From a virus, in IMG/VR virus record IMGVR_UViG_3300049473_000172, positions 1 to 39,797 of that record: a stretch of DNA of 39,797 nt. One strand, 5' to 3'. The notes under the pieces are model-generated. The model searched no databases. It was given only the letters and a program-made list of their open reading frames with translations, and was not told the origin of the DNA. Numbering within the stretch: position 1 is the stretch's first letter; each line of letters starts with the position of its first letter. Below are positions 29,410 to 36,303 of this stretch, one piece after another. The position numbers were made by a program, and so were the translations under genes.

Positions 29410-30017
29410 GTTTGGAAGATTTTCAAGACGTGCTTTTCCCCCCGGGTATCAGCATAGGATCGCGCGGCGGCCCGGGGTTTTTGACCAAAGTTCTGGTACT
29501 CGGCTCCGGGCATGAGCAGCGCAATATCGAATGGGAAAAGAGCCGTGCCAGATACAATGTCGCCTATGGACTGCGAACACAGGTGGAACTCGACGAGGTG
29601 CTCGCCTTTTTTTACGCCCGCCGGGGTAAGGCCTACAGCTTCCCGTATAAAGATTGGCGCGATTATTCAATCACGGGTCAAGCCGTGGGTACTGGCGACG
29701 GCGAGACCAAGATCTTTAATCTCAAAAAGACCTATTCGGACGGCACCTATACCTACGAGCGCATCAACATCCTGCCCGTGGTGGCCACTGTCAAGATTTA
29801 TTTTGACGAGGTGGAGCAGGAATCCGGCTGGTCCGTGGACCGGGAGGCCGCTACCGTTACCTTTACCTCCGCACCTGGGGAAGGGGTGGTCATCACTGCA
29901 GATTTTGAGTTCCACGTGCCGGTGCGTTTTGATACCGATGAGCTGCCCCAGACCATACAGCCGGCAAAGCACGGAGTGACGCAGGATATACCCCTTGTGG
30001 AAGATAGGATTAAATGA
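29406..30017 (+). CDS. Distal tail protein, DUF2460 (GTA-like)
   Basis: A 203-residue DUF2460 protein: SIGSRGGPGFLTKVLVLGSG, EWEKSRARYNVAYGLRTQ, FYARRGKAYSFPYKDWRDY and VRFDTDELPQTI. This family sits between tape measure and DUF2163 in gene transfer agents and many siphophages and forms part of the distal tail ring. Overlaps the tape measure by four bases. Confidence 0.88.
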   Translation: MSLEDFQDVLFPPGISIGSRGGPGFLTKVLVLGSGHEQRNIEWEKSRARYNVAYGLRTQVELDEVLAFFYARRGKAYSFPYKDWRDYSITGQAVGTGDGETKIFNLKKTYSDGTYTYERINILPVVATVKIYFDEVEQESGWSVDREAATVTFTSAPGEGVVITADFEFHVPVRFDTDELPQTIQPAKHGVTQDIPLVEDRIK

Positions 30018-30019
30018 CG

Positions 30020-30067
30020 CCCCGCTTTGCGGGGTGCCCACAATCGGAGAAGGCATGAGGTAGGGCA
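30020..30067 (+). promoter_or_regulatory. Family B element, copy B10
   Basis: CCCCGC-TTT-GCGGGG (30020-30034), then TGCCC (30035-30039) with GGGCA (30063-30067) around ACAATCGGAGAAGGCATGAGGTA. The A of GGGCA is the first base of the next start codon, so melting the stem would expose the start. Confidence 0.8.
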
Positions 30068-31281
30068 TGAGACAAGTTTCTAATGATTTCAAGAATCTTT
30101 CCCTTGCCGCCAGGGTCACCACCCTGGCGCAGTTGTGGAAGGTCACCCGCACCGACAGCGAGGTTTTCGGCTTCACGGATCACGACCGAGATATCATCTA
30201 TGACGGCCTCACCTACAAGGCTGCCAAGGGATACCTGCCCTCGGCCATCGCCAATGCGGGCAATCTGGCCGTGGACAATCTGGACGTGGTTACCATGCTC
30301 GATGCAGGGTTTTTTACTGAGGCGGATATCATGGCCGGGGTGTGGGACAACGCCGAGGTGGATCTTTCCCTGATTGACTATGAGCACCCCGAGCGCGGGG
30401 TGATGATCCTGGGGGCCGGCTGGCGCGTGGGGGAGCTCAGCGTGGGGGATAATCAATTCTCCGCAGAGATCCGCTCCAAGACCCAGCGCCTGCAGCAGGT
30501 CATCGTGGAGCTCACCTCCCCGGAATGCCGAGCCACGCTGGGGGATGAGCGGTGCAAGATCGCCCTGCAGTCAGGTCCCTGGCAGGCCGAGCAGGATCAG
30601 GTTTTAGGAGATTTTGTACGGGCCATCTCTTATGATGGCCGCCGTTATGTCTGCATCGTTGCCGGCACCACCGGCGAAACGGAGCCGGAATGGGATACCA
30701 CGGTTGGCAACGAGACAGAGGATGGCACGGTCACCTGGCTGTGCTGCGATCTTCTGGAGGTCGACCCCTGGTCCGCCGAGGAAGAAATAACCCTCGGCGA
30801 GATACACAGGGCGACAATATATGATTATCGCCAGTACGTGTGCATTGTGGCCGGCACCACCGGCGCCACGGAGCCTTCCTGGAACACGACCCCAGGGGAG
30901 ACAACCGAGGATGGCACGGTCACCTGGCTCTGTATTGCCGCTTGGCACAAGGAGGCTGCGGTCACCGGCGTGACGGATCGGCGGGAGTTCGAGGCCGTCT
31001 CCCTGGCTGACGAGGACGACGCCTTCAATTATGGCGTGCTCCTATGGCTGACCGGGGCCAATGCCGGGTACGAGATGGAGGTCAAGGATTGGGCCCTCTC
31101 CACCCACACCATGATCCTTTTTGAGAAGATGCCCCATACCATCCAAATAGGCGATACCTTCGCCGTCTCGATGGGATGTGATCGCAGGCTTGCCACCTGC
31201 AAGATGCGATATAACAACGTGGTCAATATGCGTGCCGAGCCTTATTTGCCAGGCACGGACGAGGTGTTGAGGTATGCATAA
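30067..31281 (+). CDS. Tail hub protein, DUF2163 (GTA-like)
   Basis: A 404-residue DUF2163 protein: LAQLWKVTRTDSEVFGFTDH, LAVDNLDVVTMLDAGFFTEA and the closing CDRRLATCKMRYNNVVNMRA. Between the two domains there is a tandem repeat of about 50 residues (RRYVCIVAGTTGETEPEW, later RQYVCIVAGTTGATEPSW, both followed by EDGTVTWLC), which looks like an added carbohydrate-binding-type repeat. The GTA equivalent is part of the baseplate hub. Starts in the stem of element B10. Confidence 0.88.
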   Translation: MRQVSNDFKNLSLAARVTTLAQLWKVTRTDSEVFGFTDHDRDIIYDGLTYKAAKGYLPSAIANAGNLAVDNLDVVTMLDAGFFTEADIMAGVWDNAEVDLSLIDYEHPERGVMILGAGWRVGELSVGDNQFSAEIRSKTQRLQQVIVELTSPECRATLGDERCKIALQSGPWQAEQDQVLGDFVRAISYDGRRYVCIVAGTTGETEPEWDTTVGNETEDGTVTWLCCDLLEVDPWSAEEEITLGEIHRATIYDYRQYVCIVAGTTGATEPSWNTTPGETTEDGTVTWLCIAAWHKEAAVTGVTDRREFEAVSLADEDDAFNYGVLLWLTGANAGYEMEVKDWALSTHTMILFEKMPHTIQIGDTFAVSMGCDRRLATCKMRYNNVVNMRAEPYLPGTDEVLRYA

Positions 31282-31291
31282 AGAAAAGGTA

Positions 31292-31363
31292 GTCCCGCAT
31301 TTCCGAAAAAGTCAATGCGGGATGCCTCGATTCGAAAGGAATCCTCTATTGGGGCGAATCGAC
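31292..31363 (+). promoter_or_regulatory. Family A element, copy A9
   Basis: Hairpin 1: GTCCCGCATT (31292-31301) with AATGCGGGAT (31314-31323). Hairpin 2: CGATTCG (31328-31334) with CGAATCG (31355-31361), loop AAAGGAATCCTCTATTGGGG. Stem differs strongly from other A copies with full pairing kept. Confidence 0.8.
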
Positions 31364-31371
31364 GCACGGTT

Positions 31372-31911
31372 ATGAGTGAACTCGGGGATAAAATTGTAGC
31401 AGAAGCCCGTACCTGGGTCGGCACGCCCTTTGGGCATCAAAAGATGGTTAAGGGGGTGCGGTGTGACTGTTTTGGGGTGGTCAGGGCCAGCATGGAGGCG
31501 GCCACCGGATTGCGCTATGAAGGAATATATGATTATCCCCACCGTCCCCACGCCCCGACATTAATCGCTGGGCTTAATAAGTATTTTGTTCGGGTTTATC
31601 CCCCGGCGGGGGAGCGTTTGGCGGATTATACCCAGCTCGGGGATATCCTTTTATTTAAAATTGATGGCAACCCCCAGCACCTGGCTATTCGGACCGACAA
31701 GGGGATGATTCACGGTTACGCCCTGGGCCCCCGGAGGGTGGAAGAGATCTCTTTTGCCCCTCCCTGGTCCACCGAGCGATTAGTAGGGGTATGGAGAATG
31801 GCCGACCGCCCGTCTTCTATAAGGGGGTCATCCCGCAAAGCGGGAGAGCCAAGAGTGAGCCACCCCGCTCACGCGGGGTTACTACGATTGGAGAAAGCAA
31901 GCGGTGAGTAA
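31372..31911 (+). CDS. NlpC/P60 tail peptidase with element-encoded tail
   Basis: A 179-residue cysteine peptidase. The catalytic Cys is in GVRCDCFGVVRASME and the His in GNPQHLAIRTDKG; GTA and siphophage tails carry the same enzyme after DUF2163 to cut peptidoglycan during entry. The native domain ends near VGVWRMA. The last 36 residues (DRPSSIRGSSRKAGE, then PAHAGLLRLEKASGE) are encoded by elements C8 and B11, so this phage has exchanged the C-terminus for element sequence. Confidence 0.85.
   Translation: MSELGDKIVAEARTWVGTPFGHQKMVKGVRCDCFGVVRASMEAATGLRYEGIYDYPHRPHAPTLIAGLNKYFVRVYPPAGERLADYTQLGDILLFKIDGNPQHLAIRTDKGMIHGYALGPRRVEEISFAPPWSTERLVGVWRMADRPSSIRGSSRKAGEPRVSHPAHAGLLRLEKASGE
31804..31845 (+). 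repeat. Family C palindromic element, C8, inside a CDS
   Basis: GACCGCCC with GGGGGTC (31823-31829), then TCCCGC-AAA-GCGGGA (31831-31845). Nearly the same as C6 and in the same reading frame. Immediately followed by element B11. Confidence 0.65.
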
Positions 31912-31912
31912 C
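31863..31912 (+). promoter_or_regulatory. Family B element, copy B11, over a CDS end and start
   Basis: CCCCGC-TCAC-GCGGGG (31863-31878), then GTTACT (31878-31883) with AGTAAC (31907-31912) around ACGATTGGAGAAAGCAAGCGGTG. The GTG start of the next gene is in the loop, and the 3' strand is its second and third codons. Confidence 0.8.
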
Positions 31913-32293
31913 ATCAACTGGGGAAAATTTGGCGCCACTATTGGGGGTTATGTCCTCGGAGCCCTGGTCGGCGCACTGATCCCCGGCATTGGAATCGGCC
32001 TCGGCGCCATGCTCGGCGGGGTCATCGGAGGGGTAGTCGGCTCCCTGGTCTCCCCGGATCCCACACAGAAGGTCCGTACACAGGGACCGCGGCTCCAAGG
32101 CTTGCAGGTGCAAAACAGCGCCTTCGGTATTCCCATTGAGATCCTCTACGGCCACATGCGCAAAGGGGGCAATGTAATCTGGACCGGCGAGCGCCAGGAG
32201 CACCGGCGTACCACCACGGCGGAGAGCGGCGGATCCACACGGAATTTTATTACACGCAATCTTTCGCTGTGCAGATTTGCCGGGGGCCGGTAG
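31904..32293 (+). CDS. Tail tip protein, N-terminal part (frameshifted)
   Basis: 129 residues. It begins with a Gly-zipper hydrophobic region (GALVGALIPGIGIGLGAMLG), then LQGLQVQNSAFGIPIEILYG and GGNVIWTGERQEHRR, typical of the start of GTA gp15-like/J-like tail tip proteins. After STRNF the frame goes wrong: one base back it reads YYTQSFAVQICRGPVAKLFR, which joins the 32269 frame. The gene is therefore either split by a one-base loss in the T run near 32245 or needs a -1 shift. Together about 1121 residues. Confidence 0.75.
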   Translation: MSNINWGKFGATIGGYVLGALVGALIPGIGIGLGAMLGGVIGGVVGSLVSPDPTQKVRTQGPRLQGLQVQNSAFGIPIEILYGHMRKGGNVIWTGERQEHRRTTTAESGGSTRNFITRNLSLCRFAGGR

Positions 32294-35268
32294 CAAAGCT
32301 ATTTCGCATCTGGGCGGACAATAAACTCATATACGATACCAAGCCGGAGAATGACGGGCCGGTCATCGGTCAGGACCTGCGATTTACCTTCTATAAGGGC
32401 ACGGAAGATCAGATGCCGGATCCGGTCATCGAATCTTACGAAGGGGTGGGCAACGTCCCCGGCCATCGGGGGGTATGTTACTGTGTCTTTGAGGATATGA
32501 ATATCACTCCCTACGGCAACCGCATCCCTAACCTCAATTTTGAGATTGCCGCCGAGAGCGAGGATGCCTACCCAGAGATAGAAGTCGACGTCGGGGGGCT
32601 GCTCGGCCAAAGCTCCAGCAATGTCACCCCTATGTTGCTTGGGCACACCGGCGAATATTGCGTGTTGAAGTACCAAAAATATTGGGTGGTAGTAGATATG
32701 CTCTCAAATCGCGTTCTGGCCAGCACAACGCACCCCTATTACGACAATTCTTATGGAAACGCCCGCTTTGATATCGATAATGAAGGGGTTATTTACGGCA
32801 TCACCAACATCGATGATAACGAGACCCCCTTCCGCATGGATCAGCACCTGAATATCCTAAAGGTTGGGGCAGATCCGGGGTTTAATACGAGGCTAAAATT
32901 CCTCGCTGTTTGCCCTACCAGTTTTCTGTGGGGGGTGAGCGGCCCAGAGCAATCAAACGGCTATGTCGTGCTGTATGACCAGGTTACCCTCGAGGAGATC
33001 CGCCACTGGGCAATCGCCGATATTATAGGCACGACCAGCCATTGGGTGTTTCATGTATGTGTCGACCCCGCCACCAACTGCGCCTGGGTCTTGGTAAAAC
33101 TGACCCTTGACCGATCTTATCTGATCCGGTTTTCTCCCAACCCTATCCCCCCGGAGATATATACCATCACCGAGGCGAGTCCCCCCTATGGGTCGCCCAG
33201 CACCATAGGATTTGATCCGGAAAGCGGCCGCATTTTCCTCGCCAGTGCTACGGCCATCTGGGTGTGGGATGTGGAATCCAAGGCGATATGCGCCCAGTTC
33301 GGGCCGGCGGCATACGATGGACATGATTACGCCGCAGGGCTCCCCAATTTGCAGGTCATCAGGGCCGGGCAGCTGTGGGGCCTCCGTGACGATGAAGCGT
33401 TTGTGACTATCGATACCTCCACGCTGGAAATAATACGGGAGTATGAGGCGGATAACTGGGGTTTCACCCAATTTTATCTATCCCATTTAATCTACGACCA
33501 CATCTGCAATGCCTTGTGGCCGTGCCCTACAAGGGGGGAGGACGGAATTTTTTATAAGCTGCTGCTCGACCGGGCCACCAGGGAGACGGTCCTGCTTGGG
33601 GATATCGTCAAGTCGATATGCGAAGAGGTCGACCTCGCGGAGGCAGACCTCGGCCTCACCCAGATCGCCACCGATGAGATCCGGGGGTACCTCATTGATC
33701 AGCAGATGACCGCCAGAAAGGCCATCGAGCCCCTGCAGCAGGCCTTCTTTTTTGACGCCGCCGAGATCGACGGCAAGATCACCTTTGTCAAGCGCGGCGG
33801 GACGTCCGTGGTCGCTATTCCGGAGACGGATCTCGCCGTGGCTGAAGAAGGACAGGAGCGTCCGGATGAACTCCCCATTGCCCGCACCCAAGAGGTGGAG
33901 CTGCCGCGGGTGCTTAATGTGGCCTATATCGACATCGACCAGAACTACCAGCCTGGGACGCAAAGATCAATCCGTCAGGTGACCGACAGCGTAGGTGAGC
34001 TCACCATCACCTTGCCGATGGTCCTCACCGCTACTGAGGCCAAGCAGCGCGCAGAAATACTACATTATATTGCCTGGCTTGAACGCAACCGCTATGCGCC
34101 CTTTACCTTGCCACCTAAGTATAGTTATCTCACCGTGACCGACGTTATCACCGTCACCAGGGGGAGCAATACCTATCTCCTGCATCTGCAGAAGGTGGAG
34201 CACGGGGCCAATAACCTCATGAAGGTCGAGGCCATCCCTGAGGACGCAGCCATTTATGACTCCGCAGCCCAGGGGGAAGCTGGAGAGTATATTCCTCAAC
34301 AATATATCGACTATCCCGGTGCCACTGAATTTTATCCCCTTGATATTCCGTATTTAAGGGATGAAGAGCACTATACCTCCCCTTATGGGTTTTACGCGGC
34401 GGCCTGCGGCAGGCTGCCGGCCTGGCGGGGCGCCCAGCTTTTCCGCTCGCTGGACGAGGGGGTGTCCTATCAGCCCATCCTGGCCATCCTGGCCGGAGCG
34501 GTGATCGGAATAGCAGAGGATACCCTGGCCGAGCCGGGAGATCCCTGGACCTGGGATTATCATACAGTCACCGTGCAGCTGCTCTCCGAGGACGCCGAGC
34601 TCGAGAACAAAAGCAAGACCAATGTGCTTAACGGGCAAAATGCCTTCCTCCTGGGCCATCCCAGCAAGGGCTGGGAACTCTGCGCCTTCTGCGATGCCAC
34701 CCTTAATGAAGACGGCACCTATACCCTGGGCACGCTCCTGCGGGCCCTGCGCGGCACCGAGTGGATGTGCGACCAGCATTCAGCCGGCGACATCTTCATC
34801 CTGCTTTCCACGGCCACGATCTACCGCATCAATGGGCAGGCGGCGGACCTGGATCTGGAGCGGCTGTACAAGGCCATATCCCTGGGTATGCCCTTTTCCT
34901 CCGGCATGCTGCGGGCCTTTGCCAATACTGGCCAGGGGCTGATGCCCTACGCCCCGGTGCATATCAGGGGGAGCCGCGATGGATCAAATAACCTCACTGT
35001 CAGCTGGATCCGCAGGGCGCGGATCAACGGCGATTGGCGCGACAAGGTCGACGTGCCCCTGGATGAGACTTCGGAAGAGTACGAAGTGGACATCATCAAA
35101 GATGGCTCCGTGGTGCGGACCTTTGAAGATCTCACTACGCCGGAATGTACCTATACCGCCGCCCAGCAGACAACGGACGGTTTTACCCCCGGTGATCCCA
35201 TTCCCCTCGAAGTATTTCAGGTGTCGGCGTCCGTGGGGAGGGGTTTTGGAAGAGAGAAGGAGGTTTAA
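32269..35268 (+). CDS. Tail tip/host-specificity protein, main part
   Basis: A 999-residue frame that continues the 31904 product. It begins RGPVAKLFRIWADNKLIYDT and has GNRIPNLNFEIA, an inserted beta-propeller-like segment (about residues 110-430, with repeated short WGV/W-V strands), then the conserved DQQMTARKAIEPLQQAFFFD, the hub part, and a C-terminal fibronectin-like domain (NNLTVSWIRRARINGDWRDK). It would form the tip fibre contact. The beta-propeller insertion is unusual and may be the host-range module. Confidence 0.8.
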   Translation: MQICRGPVAKLFRIWADNKLIYDTKPENDGPVIGQDLRFTFYKGTEDQMPDPVIESYEGVGNVPGHRGVCYCVFEDMNITPYGNRIPNLNFEIAAESEDAYPEIEVDVGGLLGQSSSNVTPMLLGHTGEYCVLKYQKYWVVVDMLSNRVLASTTHPYYDNSYGNARFDIDNEGVIYGITNIDDNETPFRMDQHLNILKVGADPGFNTRLKFLAVCPTSFLWGVSGPEQSNGYVVLYDQVTLEEIRHWAIADIIGTTSHWVFHVCVDPATNCAWVLVKLTLDRSYLIRFSPNPIPPEIYTITEASPPYGSPSTIGFDPESGRIFLASATAIWVWDVESKAICAQFGPAAYDGHDYAAGLPNLQVIRAGQLWGLRDDEAFVTIDTSTLEIIREYEADNWGFTQFYLSHLIYDHICNALWPCPTRGEDGIFYKLLLDRATRETVLLGDIVKSICEEVDLAEADLGLTQIATDEIRGYLIDQQMTARKAIEPLQQAFFFDAAEIDGKITFVKRGGTSVVAIPETDLAVAEEGQERPDELPIARTQEVELPRVLNVAYIDIDQNYQPGTQRSIRQVTDSVGELTITLPMVLTATEAKQRAEILHYIAWLERNRYAPFTLPPKYSYLTVTDVITVTRGSNTYLLHLQKVEHGANNLMKVEAIPEDAAIYDSAAQGEAGEYIPQQYIDYPGATEFYPLDIPYLRDEEHYTSPYGFYAAACGRLPAWRGAQLFRSLDEGVSYQPILAILAGAVIGIAEDTLAEPGDPWTWDYHTVTVQLLSEDAELENKSKTNVLNGQNAFLLGHPSKGWELCAFCDATLNEDGTYTLGTLLRALRGTEWMCDQHSAGDIFILLSTATIYRINGQAADLDLERLYKAISLGMPFSSGMLRAFANTGQGLMPYAPVHIRGSRDGSNNLTVSWIRRARINGDWRDKVDVPLDETSEEYEVDIIKDGSVVRTFEDLTTPECTYTAAQQTTDGFTPGDPIPLEVFQVSASVGRGFGREKEV

Positions 35269-35270
35269 TC

Positions 35271-35936
35271 GTGGCCAATACACCAAGATTAGGACTTCCT
35301 GAAATTACGGCATCGCAATCGGGCAAATATGTGACACATAATGAGGCCCTGGCCAAGCTCGATGCTCTCACGCAATCGAGCGTCAAAGACCGGCTTACCA
35401 CACCTCCGGGGTCCCCCGTGCATGGGTACTGTTATCTCATCATCGCCACGGCCACCGGTATCTGGGCGGGGAAAGAAGGGCAGCTTACCCAGTGGTATAA
35501 CGGGACATGGTTATACTATACCCCCTCAGCACCAGGCTGGGAGATCTACGTGGAGGACGAAGGGTTAAAATATACCCATATCGGCTCATTAGAATGGGTC
35601 CCCTCCCTGACTATCCACGATAAAGTACAGACTCTAACTACCGGAGACGGCAATGTCACCGTCAACTGGGCTTTGGGGCATATCGTGGATATCGAGCTGG
35701 ACAAGAATGTGATCTTTATTTTTACGGGCGGCACAAACGGCGCGCGCCTCATTATGCGGATAAAACAGGACGGCACCGGCGGCTGGACCGTTACCTGGCC
35801 GGGTAGCGTGCGCTACGGCACGGATCTCACCTCGATGATCGTCACCGCCACGGCGAGCAAGGGGGACCGCTGTGGCTGGATCTATGACGGCGGGGATGAC
35901 AAGTACGATGCCGTGACCCACATGAGGGGATATTGA
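35271..35936 (+). CDS. Tail fibre-type protein, DUF2793-like
   Basis: A 221-residue protein starting with GTG (ANTPRLGLPEITASQSGKYV). The N-terminal 100 residues (HNEALAKLDALTQSSVKDR, then PGSPVHGYCYLI and WAGKEGQLTQWYNGTWLYYT) match DUF2793, a domain on phage tail fibres and spikes. The rest is a beta-rich domain (VNWALGHIVDIELDKNVIFI). A receptor-binding or fibre-base role is likely. Confidence 0.75.
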   Translation: MANTPRLGLPEITASQSGKYVTHNEALAKLDALTQSSVKDRLTTPPGSPVHGYCYLIIATATGIWAGKEGQLTQWYNGTWLYYTPSAPGWEIYVEDEGLKYTHIGSLEWVPSLTIHDKVQTLTTGDGNVTVNWALGHIVDIELDKNVIFIFTGGTNGARLIMRIKQDGTGGWTVTWPGSVRYGTDLTSMIVTATASKGDRCGWIYDGGDDKYDAVTHMRGY

Positions 35937-35949
35937 CAAGGAGGGAACA

Positions 35950-36303
35950 ATGCCAAGAGAAGCTATCAGAGCAAAGAGATTATCTGAGCTAACCCCTGAA
36001 CAGAGAGAGGCGAAAGAGGCTGCCGACAAGGCCTATAGAGACAAAGTCGATGGATTTTATGCCGACCTTCCACCCGCTGGCGATCCTACGCGTGAAACCA
36101 GAATGGCCGAGGCCAAGGCTCTCAAGGACGCCGAATGGGGAAAATACAAGACCGATGCAGTAGCAGGTGGATGGTGGGAAGAAAAGACCAAGCAGGGGCT
36201 CCTGGATGAGGTGGATGGTGAGATACAGGCCCATCAGGACACCATCACTGCATTGCAAGCTGAACGGGCAGAGATCGAAGCGAGGACAGTGGCGAGCAAA
36301 TAA
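35950..36303 (+). CDS. Coiled-coil protein in the fibre block
   Basis: A 117-residue charged helical protein (LTPEQREAKEAADKAYRDKV, then DTITALQAERAEIEARTVAS). GACAAGGAGGG precedes the ATG. It ends directly before the large fibre protein (stop and start are adjacent). Function unknown; it may be a fibre chaperone. Confidence 0.55.
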   Translation: MPREAIRAKRLSELTPEQREAKEAADKAYRDKVDGFYADLPPAGDPTRETRMAEAKALKDAEWGKYKTDAVAGGWWEEKTKQGLLDEVDGEIQAHQDTITALQAERAEIEARTVASK

